Assembly (NCBI RefSeq): GCF_017104965.1
Contig: NZ_JAAGPR010000009.1
Location: 62,001-126,000, forward strand
Direction: 5' to 3'
Length of the DNA stretch: 64,000 bases
From: Paraburkholderia sp. Ac-20340
GTDB taxonomy: Bacteria > Pseudomonadota > Gammaproteobacteria > Burkholderiales > Burkholderiaceae
Shown: positions 55,956 to 64,000 of the stretch, piece after piece
Layout of the letters: every line of letters begins with the position of its first letter
How positions within the stretch are numbered: position 1 is the stretch's first letter
Notes under the pieces: model-generated
Told to the model about the DNA's origin: nothing
Database searches by the model: none
What the model saw: only the letters and a program-made list of their open reading frames with translations
Program-made: the position numbers and the translations under genes

Positions 55956-56963
55956 ATGCTCACGTTTCAGCAAATCATCCTGACGCTCCAGTCCTACTGG
56001 GACAAGCAGGGCTGCGCGCTGCTCCAGCCGATCGACATGGAAGTCGGCGCGGGCACTTCGCACGTCCACACCTTCCTGCGCGCAATCGGCCCGGAGCCGT
56101 GGCGCGCCGCCTACGTCCAGCCGTCGCGCCGCCCGAAAGACGGCCGCTACGGCGAAAACCCGAACCGCCTCCAGCACTACTACCAGTACCAGGTCGTGCT
56201 CAAGCCGGCGCCGGAAAACATCCTCGATCTGTACCTCGGCTCGCTCGAAGCGCTCGGCTTCGACCTGAAGCAGAACGACGTGCGCTTCGTGGAAGACGAC
56301 TGGGAAAACCCGACGCTCGGCGCGTGGGGTCTCGGCTGGGAAGTGTGGCTCAACGGCATGGAAGTGACGCAGTTCACCTACTTCCAGCAAGTGGGCGGCA
56401 TCGACTGCAAGCCGGTGCTCGGCGAAATCACCTACGGTCTCGAACGTCTCGCGATGTATCTGCAGAAGGTCGAGAACGTCTATGACCTCGTCTGGACCGA
56501 GTGGGAAGAGCAAGGCCCGAACGGCCCCGAGATCCGCCGCCTGACTTACGGCGACGTCTACCACCAGAACGAAGTCGAGCAATCGACCTACAACTTCGAG
56601 CACGCGAACGTCGACCTGCTGTTCACGTTCTTCAACGCGTACGAAAGCGAAGCGAAGCGCATGATGGAGCAACAGCTCGCGCTGCCCGCCTACGAACTCG
56701 TGCTCAAGGCCGGCCACACCTTCAACCTGCTCGACGCACGCGGCGCGATCTCCGTGACGGAGCGCGCAGCCTACATCGGCCGCATCCGTACCCTCTCGCG
56801 CAGCGTGGCGCAGTCGTACTACGAATCGCGCGAGAAGCTCGGCTTCCCGATGCTCGGCAACCCGGTGCATGGCGTGCCGGGCCTGACCACCGACGAACAG
56901 GACGCCGCGATGCCCGCCTGGGCGCCGCCGCTGAAGGTCGAACGCAAGTTCGGCGAGGAATGA
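55956..56963 (+). CDS. glyQ: Glycyl-tRNA synthetase, alpha subunit
   Basis: Catalytic subunit of the tetrameric (alpha2beta2) bacterial GlyRS. 335 residues, beginning [20 protein letters not shown] and containing [40 protein letters not shown] and [17 protein letters not shown], all class II motifs of GlyQ, and [17 protein letters not shown] near the end. Its stop overlaps an ATG by 4 bp, and the beta-subunit gene starts just beyond. Confidence 0.97.
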   Translation: MLTFQQIILTLQSYWDKQGCALLQPIDMEVGAGTSHVHTFLRAIGPEPWRAAYVQPSRRPKDGRYGENPNRLQHYYQYQVVLKPAPENILDLYLGSLEALGFDLKQNDVRFVEDDWENPTLGAWGLGWEVWLNGMEVTQFTYFQQVGGIDCKPVLGEITYGLERLAMYLQKVENVYDLVWTEWEEQGPNGPEIRRLTYGDVYHQNEVEQSTYNFEHANVDLLFTFFNAYESEAKRMMEQQLALPAYELVLKAGHTFNLLDARGAISVTERAAYIGRIRTLSRSVAQSYYESREKLGFPMLGNPVHGVPGLTTDEQDAAMPAWAPPLKVERKFGEE

Positions 56964-56980
56964 CCGGATCTCCGACAACA

Positions 56981-59080
56981 ATGACCCAAGCTCATCAAGC
57001 CACTCTCCTCGTCGAACTGCTGACCGAGGAACTGCCGCCGAAGGCCCTCGCGCGCCTGGGCGACGCTTTCGCCGAAGGCATTGCGCAGCGCCTCGCCGCG
57101 CGCGACCTGATCGAAGGCGATCTGTCGTTCGAACGCTTCGCCACGCCGCGCCGCCTGGCGGTGACGATCAAGAACGTGCGCAACGTCGCGCCTGAAAAGC
57201 AGGTGCGCGAAAAAGTGCTGCCGGTTTCGGTCGCGCTCGACGCCAACGGCCAGCCCACCGCCCCGCTCGCGAAGAAGCTCGCGGCGCTCGGCTTCCCCGA
57301 CTTTCCGGTGGCCGATCTCGAACGCGCCGTGGACGGCAAGAACGAAGCGTTCTTCCTGCGCTACTCGGCGCCGGGCGCGACGCTCGCCGACGGACTGCAG
57401 GCCGTGCTCGACGAAGCGCTCGCCAAGCTGCCTATCCCCAAGGTCATGAAGTACCAGCGCCCGGACGGCAGCGACGTGCAGTTCGTGCGCCCGGTGCATC
57501 GCCTGACGGTGCTGCACGGCGAACAGATCGTGCCGGTGAGCGCATTCGGCGTCGATGCCGGCGACACCACGCGCGGCCATCGCTTCCTCTCGGAAGGCCT
57601 GATCGCCATCCAGCACGCCGATGACTACGCGCACACGCTGCAGCACAAGGGCCGCGTGATCGCGAGCTATAGCGAACGCCGCGACGCCATCCAGGCACAG
57701 CTGACCGAACAGGCGGGCGACGACAAGGTCGTGATGCCCGAATCGCTGCTCGACGAAGTGAATTCGCTGGTCGAATGGCCGGTCGTCTACGCCTGCAAGT
57801 TCGAGGACGAATTCCTGCAAGTGCCGCAGGAATGCCTGATCCTCACGATGCAGACGAACCAGAAGTACTTCGCGCTGACCGACGATCAAGGCCGCCTGCG
57901 CTCGCGCTTCCTGATCGTCTCGAACATCGAAACGGCGACGCCGGTCGAGATCGTCGAAGGCAACGAGCGCGTCGTGCGCCCGCGTCTGGCCGACGCCAAG
58001 TTCTTCTTCGAGCAGGACAAGAAGAAGACGCTGGCCGACCGCGTGCCGCTGCTCGCGAACGTCGTCTATCACAACAAGCTCGGCTCGACGCTGCAACGCG
58101 TGGAACGCCTCGAAGCGCTGGCCGGCGCGATCGCCGCCATGTGCGGCGCGGACGTCACGCTCGCGAAGCGCGGCGCCCGTCTGGCGAAGGCCGATCTGTT
58201 GACCGACATGGTCGGCGAATTCCCCGAGCTGCAAGGCACGATGGGCACCTACTACGCGCGCCACGACGGCGAAGCGGAAGAAGTGGCGATCGCCTGCTCC
58301 GAGCACTATCAGCCGCGCTTCTCCGGCGACGAACTGCCGGGCACGCCCACGGGCACCATCGTCGCGCTCGCGGACAAGCTCGAAACGCTGGTCGGCATCT
58401 GGGGCATCGGCCTTGCGCCCACCGGCGAGAAAGACCCGTTCGCGCTGCGCCGCCATTCGCTGGGCGTGCTGCGTATCCTCGTCGAAAAGCAGTTGCCGCT
58501 CGACCTCGTCGAACTGCTGCGCACGACCTACGCGCAATTCGCAGGCAACGCGGCCGTGGCCGAATCGACGCAGGCGATCTACGAATTCTGTATGGACCGT
58601 CTGCGCGGCCAGCTGCGCGAACGCGGCTACGCAGCGCAGGAAGTGGACGCCGTGCTGGCGCTGAACCCCACGCGCTTCGACGACGTGATCGCGCGTCTGG
58701 ACGCCGTGCGCGAATTCGCGGCGCTCAACGAAGCGGCGGCGCTCGCTGCGGCCAACAAGCGTATTTCGAACATCCTCAAGAAGTCCGAGGGTACGGAAGA
58801 CGCCGGCGTGCAGATCGCGCTGCTCGTGGAAAACGCCGAAAAGGCGCTCTACGCACAGCTCGAACAGGTCGCCCCGCGCGTGGAATCGCAACTGGCGGCG
58901 CGCGAGTACACGGGCGCGCTGACGGCGCTCGCGGCACTGCGCGAAACCGTCGACACGTTCTTCAACGACGTGATGGTCAATGCCGAAGATCCGGCGCTGC
59001 GGGCCAACCGCCTCGCGCTGCTCAAGGCACTGCATCGCCAGATGAACAGCGTGGCCGACATTTCGCGACTCGCGGCGTAA
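56981..59080 (+). CDS. glyS: Glycyl-tRNA synthetase, beta subunit
   Basis: Partner of GlyQ, required for tRNA-Gly recognition. 699 residues from [20 protein letters not shown], the usual length. Marks are [36 protein letters not shown], an HD-like domain ([20 protein letters not shown]), [19 protein letters not shown] and the C-terminal anticodon-binding domain ([20 protein letters not shown]). An ATG at 56960 overlapping the glyQ stop would add seven residues. Coupled to glyQ; gmhB follows at 35 bp. Confidence 0.96.
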   Translation: MTQAHQATLLVELLTEELPPKALARLGDAFAEGIAQRLAARDLIEGDLSFERFATPRRLAVTIKNVRNVAPEKQVREKVLPVSVALDANGQPTAPLAKKLAALGFPDFPVADLERAVDGKNEAFFLRYSAPGATLADGLQAVLDEALAKLPIPKVMKYQRPDGSDVQFVRPVHRLTVLHGEQIVPVSAFGVDAGDTTRGHRFLSEGLIAIQHADDYAHTLQHKGRVIASYSERRDAIQAQLTEQAGDDKVVMPESLLDEVNSLVEWPVVYACKFEDEFLQVPQECLILTMQTNQKYFALTDDQGRLRSRFLIVSNIETATPVEIVEGNERVVRPRLADAKFFFEQDKKKTLADRVPLLANVVYHNKLGSTLQRVERLEALAGAIAAMCGADVTLAKRGARLAKADLLTDMVGEFPELQGTMGTYYARHDGEAEEVAIACSEHYQPRFSGDELPGTPTGTIVALADKLETLVGIWGIGLAPTGEKDPFALRRHSLGVLRILVEKQLPLDLVELLRTTYAQFAGNAAVAESTQAIYEFCMDRLRGQLRERGYAAQEVDAVLALNPTRFDDVIARLDAVREFAALNEAAALAAANKRISNILKKSEGTEDAGVQIALLVENAEKALYAQLEQVAPRVESQLAAREYTGALTALAALRETVDTFFNDVMVNAEDPALRANRLALLKALHRQMNSVADISRLAA

Positions 59081-59115
59081 CGGCCGTCGTGACACTCCAA
59101 CACTGACGCGACACC

Positions 59116-59679
59116 ATGCCGACCAGCTCCAGCCGCAAAATCGTGATCCTCGACCGCGACGGCGTGATCAACGTCGATTCCGACGCCTTCATCAAGTCGC
59201 CGGACGAATGGGTCGCGCTGCCGGGCAGCCTCGAAGCGATCGCCCGCCTGAACCAGGCGGGTTATCGCGTCGCCATCGCGACGAACCAGTCCGGCATCGG
59301 CCGTGGCCTGTTCGATACGACGGCGCTCAATGAGATGCACGCGAAGATGCACCGCCAGGCTGCGGCCGTGGGCGCGCGCATCGACGCGGTGTTTTTCTGC
59401 CCGCACACCTCGCAGGATCACTGCGACTGCCGCAAGCCCAAGCCCGGCATGCTGAAGATGATCGCCGACCGCTTCGAGATCGAGCCCGCCGACACGCCCG
59501 TGGTGGGCGATTCGCTGCGCGATCTGGAAGCGGGCGCCGCGCTCGGCTTCCGCACGCATCTGGTACTGACCGGCAAGGGCCAGAAAACGCTCGCCGCGGG
59601 CGGCCTGCCCGAAGGCACGCAGATCCACGACGACCTGCGCGCCTTCGCGCTGGACTTCCTCTCCAACGAACCGGCCTGA
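59116..59679 (+). CDS. gmhB: D-glycero-beta-D-manno-heptose 1,7-bisphosphate 7-phosphatase
   Basis: HAD-family phosphatase of the ADP-heptose route for LPS core. 187 residues: VILDRDGVINVDSDAFI (nucleophile Asp), ATNQSGIGRGLFD, the zinc-binding segment FFCPHTSQDHCDCRKPKPGM and VGDSLRDLEAGAALG. It lies between glyS and the plsC-like gene, the standard order, and complements waaF in the same window. Confidence 0.94.
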   Translation: MPTSSSRKIVILDRDGVINVDSDAFIKSPDEWVALPGSLEAIARLNQAGYRVAIATNQSGIGRGLFDTTALNEMHAKMHRQAAAVGARIDAVFFCPHTSQDHCDCRKPKPGMLKMIADRFEIEPADTPVVGDSLRDLEAGAALGFRTHLVLTGKGQKTLAAGGLPEGTQIHDDLRAFALDFLSNEPA

Positions 59680-59738
59680 AGCGCGCTGTAGCGCGCTTTC
59701 GCTGCCCTGCTTTCCCGAACGGTCCACCGGTCTACCCA

Positions 59739-60500
59739 ATGCGCTTCATCCGCTCCCTGCTGCTGTTCATTTACCTGATCGTCTACACGATGCCGTACGC
59801 CACGGCGTGCTTCATCGCGTTCCCGTTCTTGAACGCCACGCGGCGCTACTGGATGGCGGTGGGCTGGTGCCGCTCGACACTGTTCGTGTCGCGCTGGCTG
59901 GTGGGCATCAAGTACCGCATCGAGGGCATGGAGAACCTGCCCAACGGCCCGGCCGTACTGCTGTCCAAGCACCAGTCGGCATGGGAAACGCTGGCGTTTC
60001 CCGCGCTGATGCCGCGCCCGCTGTGCTACGTCTTCAAGCGCGAACTGATGTTCGTGCCGTTCTTCGGCTGGGCGCTGGGCATGCTGAAGATGGTTCACAT
60101 CAACCGCAAGGAAGGCAAGAACGCGTTCGCTTCGGTGATCCGCCAGGGCAAGCTGCGCATGGCCGAAGGCGCATGGGTGATCATGTTCCCGGAAGGCACG
60201 CGCATTCCGGTGGGCAAGACGGGCAAGTACAAGACCGGCGGTCCGCGCTTCGCCATCGAAACGGGCGCGCCCGTGGTGCCGATCGCCCACAATGCGGGCC
60301 ACGTCTGGCCCCGTAACTCGTTTATGAAATATGCGGGTATAGTCACGGTGTCGATTGGCAAGCCCATCGATACCAAGGGGCTTACGCCCGACGAAGTGAA
60401 TACGCGCGTGGAAAACTGGATCGAGACCGAAATGCGCCGTATCGATCCGGACGCGTACCGCAAAACGGATGGCACGTCGGCCAATACCGCGAAAATCTGA
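59739..60500 (+). CDS. plsC: 1-acyl-sn-glycerol-3-phosphate acyltransferase
   Basis: Makes phosphatidic acid at the inner membrane. 253 residues with an N-terminal membrane segment (FIRSLLLFIYLIVYTMPYAT). Motif I is KHQSAWETLAFP, an HX4E rather than HX4D form that is common in betaproteobacterial members; motif II is VFKRELMFVPFFGWALG; motif III is MFPEGTRIPVGKTGKYK; motif IV includes GAPVVPIAHNAGHVWP. Follows gmhB by 59 bp. Confidence 0.93.
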   Translation: MRFIRSLLLFIYLIVYTMPYATACFIAFPFLNATRRYWMAVGWCRSTLFVSRWLVGIKYRIEGMENLPNGPAVLLSKHQSAWETLAFPALMPRPLCYVFKRELMFVPFFGWALGMLKMVHINRKEGKNAFASVIRQGKLRMAEGAWVIMFPEGTRIPVGKTGKYKTGGPRFAIETGAPVVPIAHNAGHVWPRNSFMKYAGIVTVSIGKPIDTKGLTPDEVNTRVENWIETEMRRIDPDAYRKTDGTSANTAKI

Positions 60501-60618
60501 CGACTGCCGGGCTCGATGAGCTGGCTTTAACGGCGGGTTTTGCCGCCGGTCTGGTCGCCGGACTGGTCATTCATCCGCCGCGCGGGCCGCACACGCCCAC
60601 CCCGCTCCAGGCCTGACG

Positions 60619-61548
60619 ATGCAGAAGTCCCCCACGCCGCGCCATGCCGCGGCGCTCGATCATCAGCAACTCGATTTGCCGCTCTTTGCTGAGCCGGCTA
60701 GCGCCACTCCCGCTCCTTTGTCGGTTTCTTCCGGTTCGCCGGGTTCCGCGCCTGTCGTGCCCCCTGCTGGGTCTCCTGTTGCTCCGCTATCGCCGGGAAA
60801 AACCGGCAGGTCGCCGCTTGCGCCTGACGGCTCGCGGCTGCGTACGCTCGAACTCGGCGCGCGGACGCTGCAGTATCGGCTTAAGCGGTCGTCGCGCAAG
60901 TCGATTGGGTTCGCGATCGATTCGACTGGGCTCACGATTACAGCGCCACGCTGGGTAACGATTGCGGATATCGAGAACGCTATCGCCGAGAAGCAAAGGT
61001 GGATTTTTTCCAAGCTGATCGAGTGGCAAACGCGAGTCGAGCAACGTGCGCTGCCGAAGGTGGAATGGCGCGATGGCGCGGAACTGCCTTATCTCGGCAA
61101 GCCGATGCGGGTGACGCTGGGGGCGGGCTCGCTGGTTTTTGATGAGGCGACGCGGGTGCTTTCGTTGCCGCTGCCACCGCATGCGGACGCGCAGCAGATC
61201 AAGGATCGGGTTACCGGATGGTTGCAGGGTGAAGCGACGCGGATCTTCGGCGAACGGCTGAAGGTTTATGCTGCGCGGCTTGGGGTGACGTTTCGGTCGT
61301 ATGCGCTTTCTTCGGCTATGACGCGGTGGGGAAGCTGTTCAAGCGAAGGACGGATTCGGTTGAACTGGCGGCTGATCCATTTTCCACTTTCGATTGTGGA
61401 TTATGTGGTCGCGCATGAGCTTGCCCATCTGCGGGAGATGAATCACAGCCCGCGGTTCTGGCAGACCGTGGAGTCGATCTTTCCGGAATTCCGCGAGGCC
61501 AGGAAGCAGTTGAAGCAGCATCCGCCGGAGATGGTGCCGGGGATTTGA
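60619..61548 (+). CDS. YgjP-like (DUF45/M48) metallopeptidase
   Basis: 309 residues. The first 65 are a Pro/Ala/Ser-rich tail. The core begins LELGARTLQYRLKRSSRKSI, with WRDGAELPYLGKPMRVTLG, RWGSCSSEGRIRLNWRLIHF and the zinc motif YVVAHELAHLREMNHSPRFW (HELAH plus a third His). YgjP/WelP-type proteins are DNA-linked or housekeeping predicted peptidases with little known function. Last gene of the conserved block; GC falls afterwards. Confidence 0.9.
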   Translation: MQKSPTPRHAAALDHQQLDLPLFAEPASATPAPLSVSSGSPGSAPVVPPAGSPVAPLSPGKTGRSPLAPDGSRLRTLELGARTLQYRLKRSSRKSIGFAIDSTGLTITAPRWVTIADIENAIAEKQRWIFSKLIEWQTRVEQRALPKVEWRDGAELPYLGKPMRVTLGAGSLVFDEATRVLSLPLPPHADAQQIKDRVTGWLQGEATRIFGERLKVYAARLGVTFRSYALSSAMTRWGSCSSEGRIRLNWRLIHFPLSIVDYVVAHELAHLREMNHSPRFWQTVESIFPEFREARKQLKQHPPEMVPGI

Positions 61549-61682
61549 GGGATTGCGCGAGAAACACGGCAGTCGGCCGTCTTGATTTCGCGATTCTGGA
61601 ATCGAGCGCCGTCTCTGGCGACGCTGAGCGGCCCAGCGCCAGGCACACTTGTCAGCCGTGGAATAGGCCCCGTCCATTACGA

Positions 61683-61835
61683 ATGGTATACACCGTGAAC
61701 GGACTAATCAGGCACATAAAGCGTCGTGCAGCGAATGGCCTCGCCCTGATGGTGGGCGAACTACTCGTCGGTTTGATGATCGTGTTCGCGCTCACCTGCA
61801 CCCTGACCACCATACTTAATAAGCGAAAGCGATAA
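61683..61835 (+). CDS. Small membrane peptide, prepilin-like but degenerate
   Basis: 50 residues: a basic start (LIRHIKRRAANG), one hydrophobic helix GLALMVGELLVGLMIVFALT and a basic tail ending NKRKR. The helix resembles a PilW-type prepilin start (GFSLVELLVG), but Glu is at +7 instead of +5, so it is not a normal prepilin. A larger frame from 61545 has no homology. No good SD. It may be a tiny membrane protein or a decayed pilin fragment. Confidence 0.4.
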   Translation: MVYTVNGLIRHIKRRAANGLALMVGELLVGLMIVFALTCTLTTILNKRKR

Positions 61836-61842
61836 GCGCGCG

Positions 61843-62835
61843 TCACTTAGTAGCGCCAAATATGCGCCTTACAACCTCCAAAGCGGGCTTTTGTTCCCCC
61901 CGTGCGTCAACCAATCCAAATTGACGCTCCTTCTCGTTCTGCGCGGTAGCCGTGTCTTGCCATTCGTAAATCGAAATGAGCGGTGCCCCAAATGCGCTGC
62001 GTTTCGCCATAAATAAGCGGAAGGCCGAAGCCTGGCCCGATCCGCCGCCAGGCGTGCCCGCTGACGCCCCCCATTCCGTAATAACGGTCGGCAGACCGTA
62101 TTGTGCGCGGACATATTCCGACGCTTGCCGTATCTCCGACACGCTCTTACCGTAGACGTGCCACGAGACCGCGTCCAGGCAATGAGGTACGGCGGCCTCG
62201 ACACTCCTCAGCAAACGATCGGAAGTTGAGCCCGCGAGTGGCGCCGTTGCAAAACCGAAACCGATCAGGTTGATCGAAGAGCGAATAGGTGCGAGTTCTT
62301 TGCAAAGCGCGCTCATGTAAACCGGAAATGTAGAGTCGACATCGCCAGTTGGCCAGTACTTCTGCCATTCCGGCTCGTTCCACAGTTCTACTGCCAGAAC
62401 ATCATTCCCGTACGCGCCGACCAGCTTTTTCACGACCTGCGCCAACTCTACTCCGGCCATATGAAGTTGGCGGACTTGTGTATCGTGATCCGCAGCAAAC
62501 TGCACAAGCGGAACTGTCGATCTCGTCGTCACGATGACGGGAAGACCTGCTGCATGCGCGGCTTCGAACGCTCTCGCTACTCGCTCTCGATATGCGACAT
62601 TTTGCATAGCGTTGGACCAAACCCCCAAGCGCACAAAGGCAAACCCGGCCAACTTGATGCGCCTCGCGTCCTCTGAGGTGAAACGTTCAATTTTGACCTG
62701 CACCCCAATACGCGGATGTTCTCCGTTGCCATGAATCCAATCGCGAAACAACTGTGACTGAACAGCAAGAGGAAACATACAGCACAAGGTGAGCAAGGCT
62801 TTCAGGACTCTCGCCATCCCGAGTCGCCCGCTCAT
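61843..62835 (-). CDS. Secreted glycoside hydrolase, clan GH-A type
   Basis: 330 residues. A signal-like N terminus (MARVLKALLTLCCMFPLAVQ). The TIM-barrel marks are VLAVELWNEPEWQKYW (acid/base Glu after Asn) and LPTVITEWGASAG (nucleophile Glu), typical of GH-A enzymes such as GH5/GH39/GH42. AFEAAHAAGLPVIVTT and SWHVYGKSVSEI fit the barrel. Its ATG overlaps the stop of the upstream acyltransferase gene (ATGA), so the two are coupled. Lower GC than the chromosome; polysaccharide-processing role inferred. Confidence 0.83.
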   Translation of the reverse strand: MSGRLGMARVLKALLTLCCMFPLAVQSQLFRDWIHGNGEHPRIGVQVKIERFTSEDARRIKLAGFAFVRLGVWSNAMQNVAYRERVARAFEAAHAAGLPVIVTTRSTVPLVQFAADHDTQVRQLHMAGVELAQVVKKLVGAYGNDVLAVELWNEPEWQKYWPTGDVDSTFPVYMSALCKELAPIRSSINLIGFGFATAPLAGSTSDRLLRSVEAAVPHCLDAVSWHVYGKSVSEIRQASEYVRAQYGLPTVITEWGASAGTPGGGSGQASAFRLFMAKRSAFGAPLISIYEWQDTATAQNEKERQFGLVDARGEQKPALEVVRRIFGATK

Positions 62836-63872
62836 TCGGCCGCCACCCGTTGGCCGCGACCGGCAAAGTGGATGCGGTTCAATATCTTCAATAGCGGACG
62901 CTCAACAAATCGATGACAAATATCTCCGACAGCGCACACGAGAATCATCACTGCGAATACACCAACGATGCCGCTCCACGAATGCAAATCAGCGTGACTC
63001 GACAATGACTTCTTGAAAACACCGACAACGTAAGGATGAAGCAGGTAGATTGCATAGCTCGCCGCGCCGAGTCGGGCCACTAGACGACCGCGAGTCGCCC
63101 AACCCGCCTGCTCGACAGCAATCAGCGACGTGATGAATAAGAACGATGGCACGCCATAGGCGAGAGTGCGCACAAATTTATCTGGTGCCCCATATGAGTA
63201 GAAGAACATTGGCATGGCCAGAAGAGAAAGCGCCGCAATCGCGAGCCAAACGTTACGCGGAATACAAGTAACGATCCTGGATTGCACAATAAAATACGCG
63301 AGCACTCCGAGGCAAAATTCGAGCAGGAAAGGCTGGCCCAGGTAACGTATGACCAGATTCGACGGTTCAGCCAACGCAACCGTCACGCAGTACGCCACCA
63401 GTCCCAACGCCGCAGCAGTGGTCGCCCAACGCGGCCGGAATACGCACAATGCCCAACTGATTACCAAATAGAAGAACATCTCGTACTCAAGCGTCCAGCC
63501 GTTGAGGTTAAGCGGCCCCCAGTGGCCGTCCTGCTTCGTATAGGGAATGAAGAGCAACGATTTTGCAAGATATCCAAGGCCCGCAGTCGTGCTATTCAAC
63601 CAATGCGGCTTGAGTATGGCGATGATGTATATGCCAATCGTCGATATCCAGTAAAGCGGAAGCACCCTCAACAGCCGCCTTGCGAAGAAACGCGATCCTT
63701 CACTTGGTGCGACGTAGGACATGATAAATCCACTAATTACAAAAAAAACATCCACACCACATTGCCCAAAAGGTAGCGCACCAAGGTGATATGCGACAAC
63801 GGCAAGCGCCGCAATTGCTCGTGCTCCTTGGATATTGTGGAGAATCTCTCGTCTATCGGAATTTACTGTCAT
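62832..63872 (-). CDS. Acyltransferase-3 family membrane protein
   Basis: 346 residues with about ten membrane segments. N terminus LHNIQGARAIAALAVVAYHL (catalytic-region His), then GVDVFFVISGFIMSYVAPSE and SRFFARRLLRVLPLYWISTI, WTLEYEMFFYLVISW and SYAIYLLHPYVVGVF, all classic for the OafA/NodX group that O-acetylates extracellular or surface polysaccharides. No strong SD precedes the ATG. Coupled to the glycoside hydrolase. Upstream DNA to the window edge is AT-rich and no gene is seen in the last 128 bp. Confidence 0.9.
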   Translation of the reverse strand: MTVNSDRREILHNIQGARAIAALAVVAYHLGALPFGQCGVDVFFVISGFIMSYVAPSEGSRFFARRLLRVLPLYWISTIGIYIIAILKPHWLNSTTAGLGYLAKSLLFIPYTKQDGHWGPLNLNGWTLEYEMFFYLVISWALCVFRPRWATTAAALGLVAYCVTVALAEPSNLVIRYLGQPFLLEFCLGVLAYFIVQSRIVTCIPRNVWLAIAALSLLAMPMFFYSYGAPDKFVRTLAYGVPSFLFITSLIAVEQAGWATRGRLVARLGAASYAIYLLHPYVVGVFKKSLSSHADLHSWSGIVGVFAVMILVCAVGDICHRFVERPLLKILNRIHFAGRGQRVAAE

Positions 63873-64000
63873 AGGTACCGAATCGCAATTGAATGAATTG
63901 ATTTTTTATTCCCTACGCACTCTGGTTACGCGCAGCCTGCTTTATGGCGACCGCTCCAGCGCCATGGAAAGTGGGCTGCCGCACTCGCTCTGGGAACAAT

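Overview
The window is a GC-rich (roughly 63-66 percent by eye) chromosomal segment from a betaproteobacterium of the Burkholderiaceae, most likely the Paraburkholderia/Caballeronia group. The evidence is gene order and protein sequence: purC-fba-pyk-pgk, ilvE-zinc finger-waaF, recA-recX-DUF2889-sucCD-terC-pilin-pglL, and miaB-phoH-ybeY-chaC-corC-lnt-glyQS-gmhB-plsC are arrangements I recognise from that family. No rRNA, CRISPR array, insertion sequence, transposase or integrase was seen. Genus and species cannot be fixed from the sequence alone.

Layout. 1-5.3 kb: minus-strand glycolysis/purine block (purC 3' part cut by the window edge, fba, pyk, pgk). 5.9-13.4 kb: branched-chain aminotransferase, small zinc-finger protein, heptosyltransferase II, SnoaL-like protein, YheT-type hydrolase with an overlapping conserved gene, a periplasmic M48 protease and moaC. 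13.5-22.4 kb: a minus-strand run reading recA, recX, DUF2889, sucC, sucD, terC, type IV pilin, PglL-type ligase. 22.7-27.1 kb: two-component system and an MHS-type MFS transporter. 27.15-29.9 kb: tRNA-Met followed by a lower-GC accessory patch (XRE/ImmA-IrrE protease, DUF4411 PIN protein, winged-helix protein), with the tRNA terminator duplicated on the far side of the pair. 29.9-33.1 kb: GAF-GGDEF cyclase and a divergent galactonate module (dgoR/dgoD). 33.4-43.7 kb: CopD-like protein, two multiheme cytochromes c, hemolysin III, RhlE helicase, ferritin-like diiron protein, a small lipoprotein and a HAD phosphatase. 43.8-48.8 kb: ribB under an FMN riboswitch, XRE-cupin regulator, DHA1 transporter, VOC protein, LysR regulator. 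49-61.5 kb: the conserved RNA/envelope block miaB to the YgjP-like protease. 61.6-64 kb: a lower-GC edge with a 50-residue membrane peptide, a secreted glycoside hydrolase and an acyltransferase-3 protein, possibly the start of a polysaccharide locus.

How the genes work together. fba, pgk and pyk form a lower-glycolysis group, and sucCD supplies the substrate-level phosphorylation step of the TCA cycle. recA is preceded by a textbook LexA box and followed by its modulator recX. pilA beside pglL suggests an O-glycosylated pilin. waaF and gmhB both serve LPS heptose assembly. lnt, corC, ybeY and phoH form the usual envelope/ribosome-maturation neighbourhood. dgoR and dgoD form a divergent sugar-acid catabolic switch.

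Most notable observations: (i) the XRE/ImmA-DUF4411 module flanked by a 43-bp near-perfect duplication of the tRNA-Met terminator; (ii) the dgoR-type regulator, which has no usable ATG/GTG/TTG upstream of a truncating GTG but has an ATT codon placed ideally behind a perfect Shine-Dalgarno sequence; (iii) a 168-codon open frame linking the pgk stop to pyk in frame; (iv) a type IV pilin with an unusually long, SD-supported 51-residue leader.
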